Assembly (NCBI GenBank): GCA_028386065.3
Contig: JAKUCV010000366.1
Coordinates: forward strand, 1 to 64,000
Direction: 5' to 3'
DNA: 64,000 bases
Source: Turnera subulata
Taxonomy: Eukaryota; Streptophyta; Magnoliopsida; Malpighiales; Passifloraceae
The notes beneath the pieces were generated by a model, which worked only from the letters and a program-made list of their open reading frames with translations, was not told where the DNA came from and searched no databases. Of the stretch, positions 1 through 10,879 are shown piece after piece; position 1 is the first letter of the stretch, and each line of letters starts with the position of its first letter. Position numbers and translations under genes: made by a program.

Positions 1-907
1 AGATAGGCTACTGTGTGCTGATGACCGGTTGGTTCGAGCAGGTAGTGATACCCCTCGGGTTTGCATGCGGGATAGCATGTGATATGCGGATTAGCATATG
101 GGTCTGTAATGACCGGTTCTACCTCCCCCTTTCTACCTCCCTCTTTCTCTCTGTCTCTCTCTCTCTCTATAGATATGTTTGGGCTTCGTGCCTGGTTTTA
201 TTTGGGCTTATGCCTGGTTGTCTCATGAGACGGGACCGAGCTCGACGCACACAGTAGGGGGCCCTGAATAATAAATTATAATAAGAAAACTTAACACACA
301 ACAGATGGAGAATAATGAACCGTTTGCTTGAATGTCTTGGCATGTTAGTACTGGTTGTTGTATGTTTGCATACTTGTCTTGTATCTCTTCTTTCCCTTCG
401 AACTTGTTTCTGCACACCTACATAATTAGATTTATACTGCTCACTGAGTAGGCGACTCACAAAATCGCCAACGTTGTTTTTCAGACTCTTAGTTAGCGTG
501 CAGTCACTTTCTACCCTTCCAGAGTACGGACGTGGTTATCTCAGCAGGTAGTTGTGCTTCTTCTCCCGGTTGGATCCATAGAGCCGACTTGCATCTCATT
601 TTTACTTTTGCTTTATGTTATCTTTATCTTCCGCTGCATTGGATTTTGATGAGATGTCATTTTGATTTTGACTATTTATCGGCGGATTGCCGGGAATTGG
701 TATTTGATGATGTATCGGCAGGTTGCGGGTTGACTTGAGGCTTGTTAAGCTGGTTTGTATTTGTTCTTTATGACATCTCGGACTATTAAGAATCTCTTTC
801 CCAGATAATGTTTTGATATTGGATTTCGTGTCCTAGGTTTCAGGGGTATTTTGGTAATTTCATTTGTTTGAGTATTTTATTTGTAAAATTGGGACATGGG
901 TGTTTCA
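1..907 (+). repeat. Long LTR, family G, 3' part
   Basis: This is the end of a long LTR cut by the window start. It closes with GGGACATGGGTGTTTCA at 891-907, the same kind of 3' end as the other long LTRs here (D, the solo LTR at 34498 and the LARD LTR). Blocks near 520-590, 435-460 and 225-265 reappear reverse-complemented at 10420-10470, 10530-10555 and 10715-10740, which shows a second, minus-strand copy of the family. No primer binding site follows position 907, so it is a 3' or solo LTR rather than a 5' LTR. No coding potential was seen. Confidence 0.65.
121..170. repeat. CT-rich microsatellite
   Basis: A pyrimidine tract with a run of CT dinucleotides at about 150-168, inside the family G LTR. 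Confidence 0.8.
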
Positions 908-996
908 TTTAATTACCGAAAAATCTTCGGATCTTTTCAGAGACAGAAAAAGGGTCCACATTTGAAAAACTAACACCTAGTTGTCTAATCTCAAAC

Positions 997-1003
997 TATA
1001 AGA
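997..1003 (+). promoter_or_regulatory. Putative TATA box of the 227-codon gene
   Basis: CTATAAGA lies about 70 bp upstream of the ATG at 1067. The homologous gene at 25197 also has a TATA motif upstream, about 118 bp from its ATG. An individual promoter for each copy is inferred from position only. Confidence 0.4.
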
Positions 1004-1066
1004 AGGGGAGGCGGTTGAGACAGGAAGAAGCAGAAAACTCAGAAAAAACTCAACAAGACAAGAAAA

Positions 1067-1750
1067 ATGCCTTCCCTAGCTACTGTTTTCTTTGTTGAGG
1101 GTGCCTCCCTAGGAAGAAGAAATAGGTTAGCTTATAGCATGGTGAATGAGCAGCAAGAGGAATTAGCGAATGATCTGGCGAGAAGTCCTCGTTTGGTGTT
1201 TGTTGATGAACTTTTTTCATCTAGGTTCTTTGTAACTCATATGGAAGAAACATTCTTCCTAGAGGACCAAAGTAATCTAAGGGCTTCCTTTTATGGCTCA
1301 GCTAACTCTATTATGTTTTTCATACCTAATAGACTGCAGGAATTTCAACTAGAGCCTTCATGTCAAATTTTAAATCAAAGCAGTTATTATCAGGTTTCCA
1401 TGATGGCTCGGAGCGTTCCAAGGGTGACTGGGTTACCACCTACATGGCTTAAGGTACGACTTTTACTGTGGAATTGCAGGGGTGTAGCAAAAAGGTCTCA
1501 TGACTTTGTGCGTACCCTTAAGGATCTGAAGAATCAGTGCAAGCCTAACATGGTACTGATTACTGAGACTTTATGGCAAGCAGGAGAGAATGATGGTGTG
1601 ATTCCACTTCGTTTTCCTCCAACGAATCGGTTTGAGATACCTGGAGAAAACAACATGGGTGGTATGTGGTTCTCCTGGAACGACAGTGTTAGAGTCAACA
1701 TTAATGGTGAGGCTCAGAGTTTCAGGGTTAATGTTGAACCCAACAGATAG
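1067..1750 (+). CDS. 227-aa protein with N-terminal half of a LINE-type endonuclease domain
   Basis: This is an intact 227-codon frame. It matches the frame at 25197-25880 at about 70 percent identity over the full length without a gap (my hand count, 158 of 227). Codon differences are concentrated at third positions, for example in the shared VFFVEGA and YSMVNE stretches, which points to protein-level selection. Residues from about 130 carry WNCRG (about 134-138), then KPNMVLITET, then GGMWFSW with V-N-I and F-R-V-N-V. That is the order seen at the start of plant LINE APE-type endonucleases. The C-terminal half with the later catalytic Asp/His motifs is absent, so nuclease activity is unlikely. 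Residues 1-130 match nothing I recognise. A TATA-like motif sits 70 bp upstream. The surrounding element is unclear; function is unknown. Confidence 0.75.
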   Translation: MPSLATVFFVEGASLGRRNRLAYSMVNEQQEELANDLARSPRLVFVDELFSSRFFVTHMEETFFLEDQSNLRASFYGSANSIMFFIPNRLQEFQLEPSCQILNQSSYYQVSMMARSVPRVTGLPPTWLKVRLLLWNCRGVAKRSHDFVRTLKDLKNQCKPNMVLITETLWQAGENDGVIPLRFPPTNRFEIPGENNMGGMWFSWNDSVRVNINGEAQSFRVNVEPNR

Positions 1751-1977
1751 ATTACTGTTTAAACATATGTATGAGAACCATTCTTCTTTGAATGTTCTCC
1801 AGTTATGGATCCGTTTATGCAATAATAATATGCATGTTTGCTTTGAGCCTTTTTCATTTATTATTTCATTTACGCCCACAGGCACAAATAATTATACTGT
1901 CTTATTCGCTTCAGGGAATAGATCAAAGTCAATTCATCGGGATCCATAATAATTCATTTTATTACTAGGGGTGTCTG
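1751..1977. other. 3' flank of the 227-codon gene
   Basis: AT-rich sequence without a supported gene. Short frames here overlap the gene on the other strand or are not conserved. Confidence 0.4.
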
Positions 1978-2516
1978 TACTCTTCAAGAGTATATGCTCT
2001 TCCAGAGTGTAAATATACGATCTTCTAGATCATAAGAACATATTCGAATTTATGCTCTTCTGGAGCGCGTTAATCTTTTTCTCATTTCGAGATACCATAA
2101 TATGTTATATTGAAATCCACACATATAATTCTCCCCTGTGGATGTCAATTTTGCATTATCTTCGAGACTAATGCTTGAGGCATTATTCTAGAAATAATTA
2201 TAAAGTACTGAAAAGTAAATAAAATAAAATGCAATGCGTAATAATTTGAACTGAACATAAAATAAATTGAATATAAAATGAATTGTAAAGCAAGTATAAT
2301 ATCCACCTTCTGGTGGTCATATAATTTCCATCTTCTGGTGGTAATAGTTTTTATTTTTGATTTTCCTTGGAAGGATCTTCAGGATCTTTTGAACGGTAAG
2401 ACTTCGATTCTTCGTTGTATTTTTTTTATTGAGTCTGCTGGACTCTTATATTTAGTCTTCCAGACTATATGTAAATTCCTGTCCGCATTTAATACCCATA
2501 AATTTCTTCTGGAAAT
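1978..2516. repeat. Array of at least ten short hairpins with different arms and a common TTC-type core
   Basis: Short inverted repeats follow one another: TACTCTTCAAGAGTA (1978-1992), GCTCTTCCAGAG (1996-2007), GATCTTCTAGATC (2019-2031), GCTCTTCTGGAGC (2054-2066), AATGCTTGAGGCATT (2170-2184), ATTATTCTAGAAATAAT (2182-2198), CCACCTTCTGGTGG (2303-2316), CCATCTTCTGGTGG (2328-2341), GATCTTCAGGATC (2374-2386), GAGTCTGCTGGACTC (2431-2445), AGTCTTCCAGACT (2454-2466) and ATTTCTTCTGGAAAT (2502-2516). Arms differ from unit to unit while the centre is usually CTTCnnG. The array lies in what appears to be the internal region of the minus-strand element ending at 3838. Confidence 0.8.
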
Positions 2517-3601
2517 GATAAGGGTCTCGAAAAACATAATTTAAATAAAATTAAAAACTTAAATGAAAGAAATAAACATGAGCCTTTTGGTAATTAGCCC
2601 AATGAAGAATTAAATAACTGAAAAATAAAAGCAATGGGCCTTACATAAATTAGCCCAATTAAAAATTAAGTTATCGCAAAGTAAATGCGATGGGCCTCAC
2701 ACGAGCCCAATAGAATTGTAAAGAAATTAAAAGGAGAAATTAAATACAATAGGCCTTATATGAGCCCAATTGAAATGTAAAGAATAAAATAATAAAATGT
2801 AATAGGCCTAATATGAGCCCAAGCCCCCCTAAAAAAAAAATAAAATAAATACAATAGCCTTCCGGGCGGGCCAGGAAAAATTCCGAGACACTGAATTTCG
2901 GCCAAACACTTCTGGGCTTGCCGGGAAAAACCCAAGGAATCGGATTCCGGCCAAACACTTCTGCGCTTGCCGGGAAAATCCCGAGATGCGAAATTTCGGC
3001 AATATAAATTCTTCTCTTTTCTTTTTCCTTTTCTTTTCTCTTTTCTCTTTTTTTTTACATGGCTGGGATTAAACAGTGCGGCCCAGTTTTTTTTACAGTC
3101 TGGGCTTAAACAGTGCGGCCCAGGCGACCAGCCCAGCGCGTAGGCCCAACACCAGACGCGGCCCGAGCTCACTGACCCGTCGGGTCAGTCCGACCCATCC
3201 GGGTCGTCTTCCTCAGCTCGCTGGTCGCCCGTCATGGCGAGTTGCAGGCGGCGGTTTGAGGCGATGGCGCGACGAGGCGAGCAAGGGACGAGCGACGGAC
3301 TGTAAGGAGGACCCGACGGGTTAAGTCAGATCGTCGACTTGGTCATCGGGTCTTCTGCTCTTGGCGGCGCGTCGGCAGCGGAAATCGACGGGAGAAGACG
3401 GCGTGACGAAGGCGACGGCACGAGAGAGCTTCTGGGATGGGCGATGGTGCGAAAAACGGTGCGGAACTCTTCGACATGAACAGTAACCCGTGGGTGGTGC
3501 ACTGTTCGCTTCAATCCCAGTATTTCTGCACCGGTCTTCTTCCTTTTCTGGGTTGATTTTTTTCAAGTTTTGCTTTGATCTAGGTTTGCTCTGGGTAGAG
3601 T
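2517..3601 (-). other. Internal region of minus-strand element F, non-coding
   Basis: 2517-2990 is AT-rich with repeated GGGCC/AGCCCA words. 3060-3560 is GC-rich and resembles the GC-rich part of the LARD LTR (a CCGGGTCGTCTTCCTCA block occurs in both). Frames on both strands are low in complexity and have no recognisable domain, so I call no gene. On the minus strand this follows the primer binding site at 3602-3618, as an untranslated leader would. Confidence 0.4.
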
Positions 3602-3618
3602 CAACCGTGCTGATAACG
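3602..3618 (-). other. Primer binding site of element F
   Basis: On the minus strand, CGTTATCAGCACGGTTG directly follows the LTR end CATAACA. ATCAGCACG-type sites are common next to copia LTRs in plants. Confidence 0.55.
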
Positions 3619-3838
3619 TGTTATGAATATAGGTATTTTATTGTGTGATAAACGAAGAAGAAGGATTGGAGATGAAGAAGAAATGGAGATAATAAGAAGA
3701 GCAACGGTTCTGCTATTTTCTTATTCAATGGCAGTAGTAATATAAATACAATACATAAGAAAAATATCTAAAGAGGAGGGCCCTGTAGGTGGAGCCAGTA
3801 AACATCACATTCACACATTCACATATTCTTTTATAACA
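3619..3838 (-). repeat. Short (220-bp) LTR of copia-like element F
   Basis: It starts TGTTATGAATATAG and ends TTTTATAACA, giving terminal inverted repeats TGTTAT/ATAACA. It adjoins a minus-strand primer binding site, so this is the 5' LTR of a minus-strand element. No partner LTR was found to the left, so the element is truncated. Confidence 0.6.
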
Positions 3839-6278
3839 GAATCCATAATCTTATTTTCTTGATTTCTCCTAGTCTATGTGGAGTGGTATTGGATTGAACT
3901 GAACTTAAATTAGGTCACGTTTGGCTGTCCATAAATTCTAGTGTTTTCAGTACTAGTCCAATATATATTGCATTTGGCAATGTGTGGATTCGACTTCACT
4001 TTTATATTAGAGTATCTAAAAAAATTTTAGTGAGAAAAATAGACAAGCATTTTGATTATCATCAATATTAATTTTATTAGTAAACATTGTGTTTATCGAA
4101 TTGTTTTCTATCACAAATTTCTGTAAACCATGCATTCCATGCTATAAATATTTTAGGAAATCTTTTTCCCGGCTAGTTTTTATATAACTAGTGGAGAAAA
4201 ATGTTAATAGAATAATATGTAGGCCATATTTTTTTTGGAAAAAAATAATTTCAAAAAAAAGTCATGGGATATATAACTAATATTCATGGAAATAATATCA
4301 TATAAATGATATGAAATTTAGATTAAAAAAAAACCCATAATGACAATTAGTTTTTCATAAACCATTATACAGACTCATTATGTTTCTTAAATAATTGATA
4401 AGAAATCAACTAAATTTTAAATAGTAAGTTAAATACAAGTGTCATTATAGTCATGCCTAAAAGAATTCCAATTAGGAAAAACTACCCCGAGTTATAATAT
4501 ATTTTACCTTCCTTGCTTAGACATTGAAGTAACGTTTTCATACGTCTGAAATGCATTTGTACAATTTGCATTTTTGTCATACTTTTGACAAACTCATCTA
4601 AACTCGATTAGTGCGCATGCTGCTTGAGCCACAACTAAAGTTTTATACTGCATTGGGATACTTGATAATTAGTAATTTTACAGAAGCCAAGTTTGACGTA
4701 AATTCCATTTTGCAACACATTGATTGTACACAATGTAGTAATCATACTTTCCATTTTCACGAAATTTCACAGCACCTAGCAGGTAGCGAGAACAACATTG
4801 TAAATAAAACAAATAAATCTAGAATGCACTATTATAGAAATACTGAAACGAGCTTCATCCACTTAATTTCATACAAAAACTTAAGTAACAACTGCCACGT
4901 TCCATCTCACGCATAGACAAAGTGATTACTTGAACAATAAGAAATAATGACAGGGACACTGAAAGTTCTTAACAAAAATCTCTTACTAACCTATTCACAT
5001 GCCACACATTGCATCGTCTTCATCCAACACACTGCACTAAACCCTAACACAACATTTTTGTTTTCTTTGTCTCTTCTCTCATTATTAGCGTTGGCTTCAT
5101 TTTGATGCCATGGAAAAGTAGTGCAATTGGTGTGCTTACCCATCATTCTTTACCTGTTGTGTTTTACTTACTTCTTGTGAAGAAAAAACTGCTTAGATTG
5201 GATTTTTACAACAATATTGTAAGTGTTTTAGTAGTATTGTTGATGATGTGATACTCATCGTAATGTAGATATCATTATTAAAATTGGGTTTATCTTTCAA
5301 TCTCAAATTAAAAAGTCTTTCTTTTTAAGCTACTTCTTTACGGATATATAACTAGAAATATTCAAGCTACTCTAGACTGTAAGAATTAGAGTGCCATTAT
5401 AATGCATGGTAAAAAGAAAAAGTTGTCAATTTACAATAGTGAGAGACAACAGTGCTCTTGATTGCTCACCTTGCTCAAAATTTTTAACAATTTCAAACGT
5501 ATTTTATTTTAAGAGATGAAATCACATTCAATTTGAAATTAGGGCTGATCACAGTAACCATATCAAACCAACTAAATCGGTGTCAACAAAATTCCGGTAT
5601 TATCGGTTCAAAATATGACAAATTTTAGTGCCATATAGAAATCACTTACTATATTGTTGGTATGTAAATGTATACTCAATCCATCCCAAGCCTAAAAATT
5701 CACCAACACTAATCCCAATCACTAACTCTCTCTCTCTCTGTCTTTGAAGTTTTCACAATACATAGACGACACTCACCCACTATCTCTCTCTCCCAAAAAA
5801 GCCATCCCCCTAACAGAACAATCGCAATTGATTTTGCAGCAGTCTACTTACGCACCCCCACCCATGCATACCGCCTCTGTCTGCTCACACTTGCCATCGC
5901 TACTGCCACAACGTGCAGCGACGATGCCCATAAATCAATCAGTACTTTGCACCCTAGTGGCCAAGACCACTATCTTCTCCTTTACAGAAGCAACTGGACG
6001 CAACACTATTCGGGAAACAACACCGAAGAATTCAAGCGTGAGTGGTAAGCCTTTCTCTCCCATTTTTCTTTACTGTTTCTTCTCTCCTACTTTCCTCTAT
6101 TCTTTTTTTCTTGTGTTTCATTGGGATTGTTGTATTTTGTTGGTCGGATTCTATAGTGGATGAAGATAGTGCATTAATGAAGTTGCGTTTTTTTCAATCT
6201 CTGATGGATTGTTGATGATGGATCCATGTGTTGTGGTTCCTTTGTAGTTTTTATTCGTAGAAATAATTTTATGTCAAT
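3839..6278. other. AT-rich intergenic DNA, no supported gene
   Basis: AT-rich sequence with poly-A and poly-T runs. A CT microsatellite lies at about 5721-5742. An open frame at 5744-6163 starts just after it; it is Ser/Pro/Thr-rich at first, hydrophobic at the end, and has no recognisable domain. It could be a 5' exon, since GTGAGTGGTAAG occurs near 6036, but nothing downstream supports a gene. Confidence 0.4.
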
Positions 6279-6905
6279 CACTACTAGAATGCACCTGTTT
6301 ACTAACGGATTTTGTGTGAAGGAAATTTCCCTCACTAATAGTAACGGATGTTGCAACGATTACGCGAGGAGTCGAAATCTGCGGGAAAAGTCAGCTTTGC
6401 AACAGGATTAGTTAAGAAAAATTTCCATCACAAAATTTTAGTGACGGATTTTGCAAGGGATTTTGTTTACGTTACCGTTGTCGTGAGTAATACTTTCCCG
6501 GGAAATTGATATTTTTCCTGCCTCCTTCTCTTCTTTGTTGTGAGGGATTTGCCCGTCAGTAATTTGTAACGGATAATTTTTTCCTTACAAATTGCTAGGG
6601 ATCTATCCGTCACAGGTGTTATATTTGAAAAATGAATTTGTGATGGTTTTATTCCGTTGTTGTTTGTTAATGGAGCAATTTCTGTGACAAATTGTGACGA
6701 AATTTTCCCATCCTAATTTTTAGTATATTACCAACTTTACCCTCTTTTTTTTTCCTTCTCCCACATTTCTTTCCTTTTTGTCATAGGGTTCTCCATCGTT
6801 TTTCTACCAAAAATGTTTTACTCCCCAATGACTTTGTAAGGCATTTTTTCGTCACAAACAATGACCGATTTCTAACTCCTTTTATATTGTGAGGGGAAAA
6901 AGCCT
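6279..6905 (+). mobile_element. CACTA-type terminal region (remnant)
   Basis: It begins CACTACTAGAATGC. It is followed by many short subterminal repeats of the TAACGGATTTTG / GTGACGGATTTTG type in both orientations, as found next to CACTA (En/Spm) ends. No transposase frame and no opposite end were found, so the right boundary is approximate. Confidence 0.5.
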
Positions 6906-7059
6906 ACAAGCTCTTTAAACAAATTGTATTCAAGACCCCTTACAAAGTCTTTTACAAATCCATTTTAATGAAGTTTTATTTTTATTGTTCCCTTATTAAT
7001 TTATTCCTATTTTAATAATTATTTAACATTTTTAATAATTTTTACTAAATTTTATTCAA

Positions 7060-7634
7060 TGTTACATGTCTTAATTTGATAACGCATGAGGTTTTATGCA
7101 TTAGAAAAAACGTGGGTTTTAACCACCATTAATGCGCAGCTGAAGAGCCTTTAAGCTGCGCATCGGCTTGGAGTGTTACTCAACAATTACTAAGCTTTTC
7201 TTGGAAAGAAGAAGTCACTAAATAAATGATCTACCCACCAGAATCCCTATAAAAGGGGTGCGATGTAAGAGTTAAACACACAGAACAAAAAGCTACCCAA
7301 AAAGAAAAGCCAACACTCTACTATTTTTTCTTCGCTCAAATTCCGCGATTCACTAACTTAGGCATTGGAGGTTCTTTGGGGGTCACCCCTAAGACAATAC
7401 ACAGGACCATTTTTTCCTTCCCCATTCTTGAAGGAAAGTAATAACAAGAGCAAGCAACGTAAACTAGAACCGCACCGAGAAGTCAATACCAGGAGCTCCT
7501 GAACACCAATATTGAACGTCGAGGTTTACACTCACGATCGCAGTCCACACTCCAAGCAACCATCATCTGAAGGATCACTATACAATCAGTTGGATTGCCA
7601 CATCTTTACTTAGCTAAGTATGACGTCTTTTACA
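7060..7634 (+). repeat. 3' part of a Ty3/gypsy LTR (element I)
   Basis: A promoter with TATA box CTATAAAAGG is at 7248-7257. The LTR ends TTTTACA at 7634, directly before a primer binding site. The left boundary (TGTTACATG at 7060) is a guess. Confidence 0.6.
7248..7257 (+). promoter_or_regulatory. TATA box of LTR I
   Basis: CTATAAAAGG lies in the middle of LTR I, the expected place for a U3/R promoter. Confidence 0.6.
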
Positions 7635-7654
7635 TTGGCGCCGTCTATGGGAAC
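7635..7654 (+). other. Primer binding site of element I
   Basis: TTGGCGCCGTCTATGGGAA follows the LTR end. TGGCGCCGTCTGTGGGAA-like sites are typical of plant Ty3/gypsy elements. Confidence 0.7.
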
Positions 7655-7668
7655 ATGAACAAAACGCC

Positions 7669-7866
7669 ATGGCATCACCACCTGAGCTCTCGAATCCGAC
7701 CAGCCAAAAACCTTCGGGAACTTCAATCATCGGAGGTACTCCGACTACCAGAGGAACTTCAACCGCTCCAACCATCAGGGTCTCACTCAACAACAGGACA
7801 TCAACCTCCACCGCCAATGATGGAACCGGAGGTCTTCCGGTAATGACTCATTTTTATTCAAAGTAA
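7669..7866 (+). pseudogene. Gag N-terminal fragment of element I
   Basis: A frame begins ATGGCATCACCACC 15 bp after the primer binding site and runs 65 codons, rich in Ser, Thr and Pro, before a stop. Position and composition fit the start of a gypsy Gag. No capsid or nucleocapsid part follows; the sequence becomes AT-rich, so the element is truncated. Confidence 0.45.
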
Positions 7867-8545
7867 AATGGTGATGTGCATAGTTTTGTCTACATATATT
7901 TTTTCTAAAGATAAATTCCACCATCCAGTGATCCAACAAGTTTTGTCAATACATGATATAAACATCTCAGCAGTAAATTTCAAATTTATAGCTGAATCTT
8001 CTTCCGTATATGTGAGTTATATTCCTATTAAACTTAATTTTTTTTTATGGAAATAGTGGAAAAGATAAACTATAAATCAATTTCACTTTTATCAATACAA
8101 TATGGTTCTTTTATGAAAATTGTTAAAGTTACATTGCCTTTGAGATAAAAAGATATTTTTTTTTAAAATCTTTTGTACTTTTTTTTTTACGGATGCTTAT
8201 GCGTGACAATTTAAAAAAAAATAAAATTTTGAATAACATTAATATGTCAACCAAAATATAAATAAAGTGTATTAAAAAAGATGCGTCTTTTTTTTTATGA
8301 AGGTGATAATAACGAAATCAAAAATAATTTATGTTGTCTTATATCAAGATATCACTATCAATTTTTATAGTGTCAAATATTAGTTGTGTAATATTGTTTC
8401 AAAACAATAGTACAGGCATAAAAAAAAACATAAATAAAACATATATATATAAAAAATATATGCAATTAGTGCACATAATTATACATATATTTTATTCGCA
8501 TACTTCTATTTTAAAATAAAATATAGTGCAAATTTGGTTTTGGAA
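7867..8545. other. AT-rich DNA, nothing recognised
   Basis: Very AT-rich with poly-T and poly-A runs and short chance frames only. Confidence 0.5.
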
Positions 8546-9470
8546 ATGACAACTGAAAGTGTTGTGACCATAAAGACGAGAAGGTTGCAGGAATTGGTTG
8601 CTGCATAAACCAAATCATGAGGGAAGTAGACTGAGGTTGCGGAGGATATGGTTCTTAAGAAAACTGCGAAGTAACAGCCTGAGAAGGAATAGTTGGTGGA
8701 AATGAATATAACTTAAGAGGAAGGCATCCAAAGCCATGACATTGAAGAAGTGGATGGTTTAACAATGACTCATGTGCAGAGAATTGGGCAGAAGCTGTTG
8801 ATGTGGTTTAGCAACAAAAGTCTGATGTGGTTGTCAAAAAATCAAGTCCTAAGGGCTCTAGGAGGTAGAAAACAAAAGAAGAAACTGGTGAGTATGAATT
8901 AGATAATGGGAAGGACCATAAGAAGAACAAGAATGAAGAACATGAGAAGACGTCCCTTGTCAAGAAGATAGACAATACCAAGACCAAAGCCTCTTCACTC
9001 AAATCTAGAAAACTGCACATGTGGTTTGTACCCCAACCCTACAGTTTTTTGTTCAGAAGCCAAAGATGCATTCAGTCTAAAAAAATGTGATCTTGAAAAA
9101 ATTTATCTAGATTGAGTCTGATGAAAAGGATACTTAAGAGGTGATAGAAGAATATGATGGGGGTAGACTTGTCCAAAAACCAGATGGAAAATGATGATGA
9201 TTCAGAGAAAATCAAGAATGATGAAAATGAGGATGAAGAATAAGATGAAAACAAGGAGAAAGAAGATGAAGATGAGGATGAGAATGAGAAGCATGATGTA
9301 GAGAAGGCAACCAAAGAAGAGCAAGAAGTGGAAAAAGAAGAAGATATGGAGAAGAAGAAGAAGAAAAAGATGAGGATGATGAGCCAACTAGACAGACAAA
9401 TGTTAATCGAGTTGCATGTAGTCTTTCTATCCAGTTCCAGTTGGGTTTTGGTTAGGCTTTGGGTATCCAC
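8546..9470 (+). pseudogene. Decayed coding region with Lys/Glu/Asp-rich tail
   Basis: Purine-rich sequence with coding-like stretches on the plus strand, interrupted by many stops and frame changes. The part at 9180-9390 reads as long runs of GAT/GAA/GAG/AAG codons (acidic, then lysine-rich). No domain was recognised and the parent gene cannot be named. The long minus-strand frames here (Ser/Phe/Leu-rich) are shadows of the acidic repeats. It may have been carried in by, or belong to, the mariner-like remnant that follows. Confidence 0.3.
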
Positions 9471-9791
9471 CAGATTTCGGGTCGGTTAGGTGAAGAACTC
9501 GGGTGAAAAGACTGATACGTCATTGATTTTAGAGATAAAATGATAAAAATAACCAAATTAGGCCAATCGGACTTAATTGAGGAATGAAATGTGACCAAAT
9601 TGAAACAAAAGTATGAATTATGATAATCAAGAGCAACACAGCTACAAAAAAAGGCATTAGTCCATATTCTATAAGAATTTAAAGTAGCAGTTTTGTCTCA
9701 TAAAAAAATTGTTTACTTTTTTCGCCAATGAATTAATTTTATGGTTATTTTTTTCAGTAATTTATTTGGTAATTTGTTTCAAATTTCAGGT

Positions 9792-10073
9792 AACATGGAA
9801 ACAAAAATAATAGTTTCGGAGAATAGAAAGCTTATAAATTCATACTTAATTGATAAAGTTGTACCTGCTATCTAGCAAAAATTGGTCATGAGAGGATTCC
9901 ATACCTCCAATATTTATTTAGCAAGATTGTGCAAGAACTTATATTAATAAAAATGATATTGATGTTTTCCAAGCAGCTAATGCAGATGGATTTGACAGTC
10001 GTTTGATATGTCAACCTCCTAATTCTCCGGATTTAAATAATTTGGATCTTGGATTTTTTAGTGCTATTTGTAG
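9792..10073 (+). pseudogene. Mariner-like transposase, C-terminal fragment
   Basis: The first frame from the ATG at 9795 reads METK..., then KVVPAI before a TAG at about 9877. After a frame change it reads AADGF-like residues, then RLICQPPNSPDLN and LDLGFFSAI. The QPPNSPDLN...LDLGFF block is the hallmark of plant mariner-like transposases and holds the third catalytic Asp. Two or more stops and a frameshift make it dead. It ends abruptly near 10073, about 30 bp before a minus-strand LTR at 10105. Confidence 0.7.
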
Positions 10074-10104
10074 GCCCAAAAGTGCCTACAGAGGGAGGGG
10101 TGAA

Positions 10105-10879
10105 TGAAACGACCACATCCCAACAGCAAATATACAAAACATGAACAATAATATAAAAACAAAATTGCCCTTTAGCCATGGGATGCCAAAACTCAGTGTA
10201 AAATATCACAACAGAACCTGAGGACAAAAGTAAAACACCGAGATGCTAAAGAGTCAAAGTACAAAACAGTATTAACCAGCCAAGATATCCACCGACAAAT
10301 CAACCGGAATAACAAGTTATCCAAAATCAAGTATAACAAACAACCTCTCGATAAAAATGTGCAGCAGAAGTAAATAATAAATCCATTGTCAAAAATGCAA
10401 AACATATGAAGTGTCGACACTATGGATCCACCCCACGAAGGAGAGCACAACTACATGCTGAGAAGGAGAAGTCTGGAACTCGTAAGGAAGACCGTCAGCA
10501 AGCTACTAATAATCTGTAAAACCACGATGGCGATTTATATGAGTCGCCTACTCAATGAACAATAAACGACATATATACAGACAGGCGAAGACAAGCTCGT
10601 AGAGTGAGTAAGTTCACGGGCACATGTCAACACACACACGGTCAACACGTGTCAAACACCACACATACAAGTGTTTTCTGTATTATCTCTTTATAATCTT
10701 TCTTGTTTTTATTAAGGGCCCTCTACTGTGTGCGTCGGGCGCGGTAGCGACTGATCAGTCCAGGGCTGAACCCAAAATACTCACACATCGGAAGGGGTAA
10801 GATCCGAAATACAAACTAACCACTGAAAAACCTCAAGTGTCCGACGGTGCTCTAAGGGGTGCTCTCAATACATACCAAG
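10105..10879 (-). repeat. Family G LTR, minus strand, segment 1
   Basis: On the minus strand this ends ...GGTCGTTTCA at 10105. It is homologous to window positions 1-907: matching blocks include CTATGGATCC...GCACAACTAC...GCTGAGA near 10420-10470, GAGTCGCCTACTCA near 10540, and GGGCCCTCTACTGTGTGCG near 10718. It is interrupted at 10880 by solo LTR D. CCAAG at 10875-10879 is repeated at 32169-32173, where the G sequence resumes. Confidence 0.65.

Noticed and set aside
5744..6163. 139-codon frame as a host gene
   Set aside because: Starts in a CT microsatellite, no recognisable domain, no downstream exons seen; left as unsupported.
9072..9470. 132-codon Ser/Phe/Leu-rich minus-strand frame
   Set aside because: Shadow of plus-strand GAA/GAT/AAG repeats; no start context or domain.
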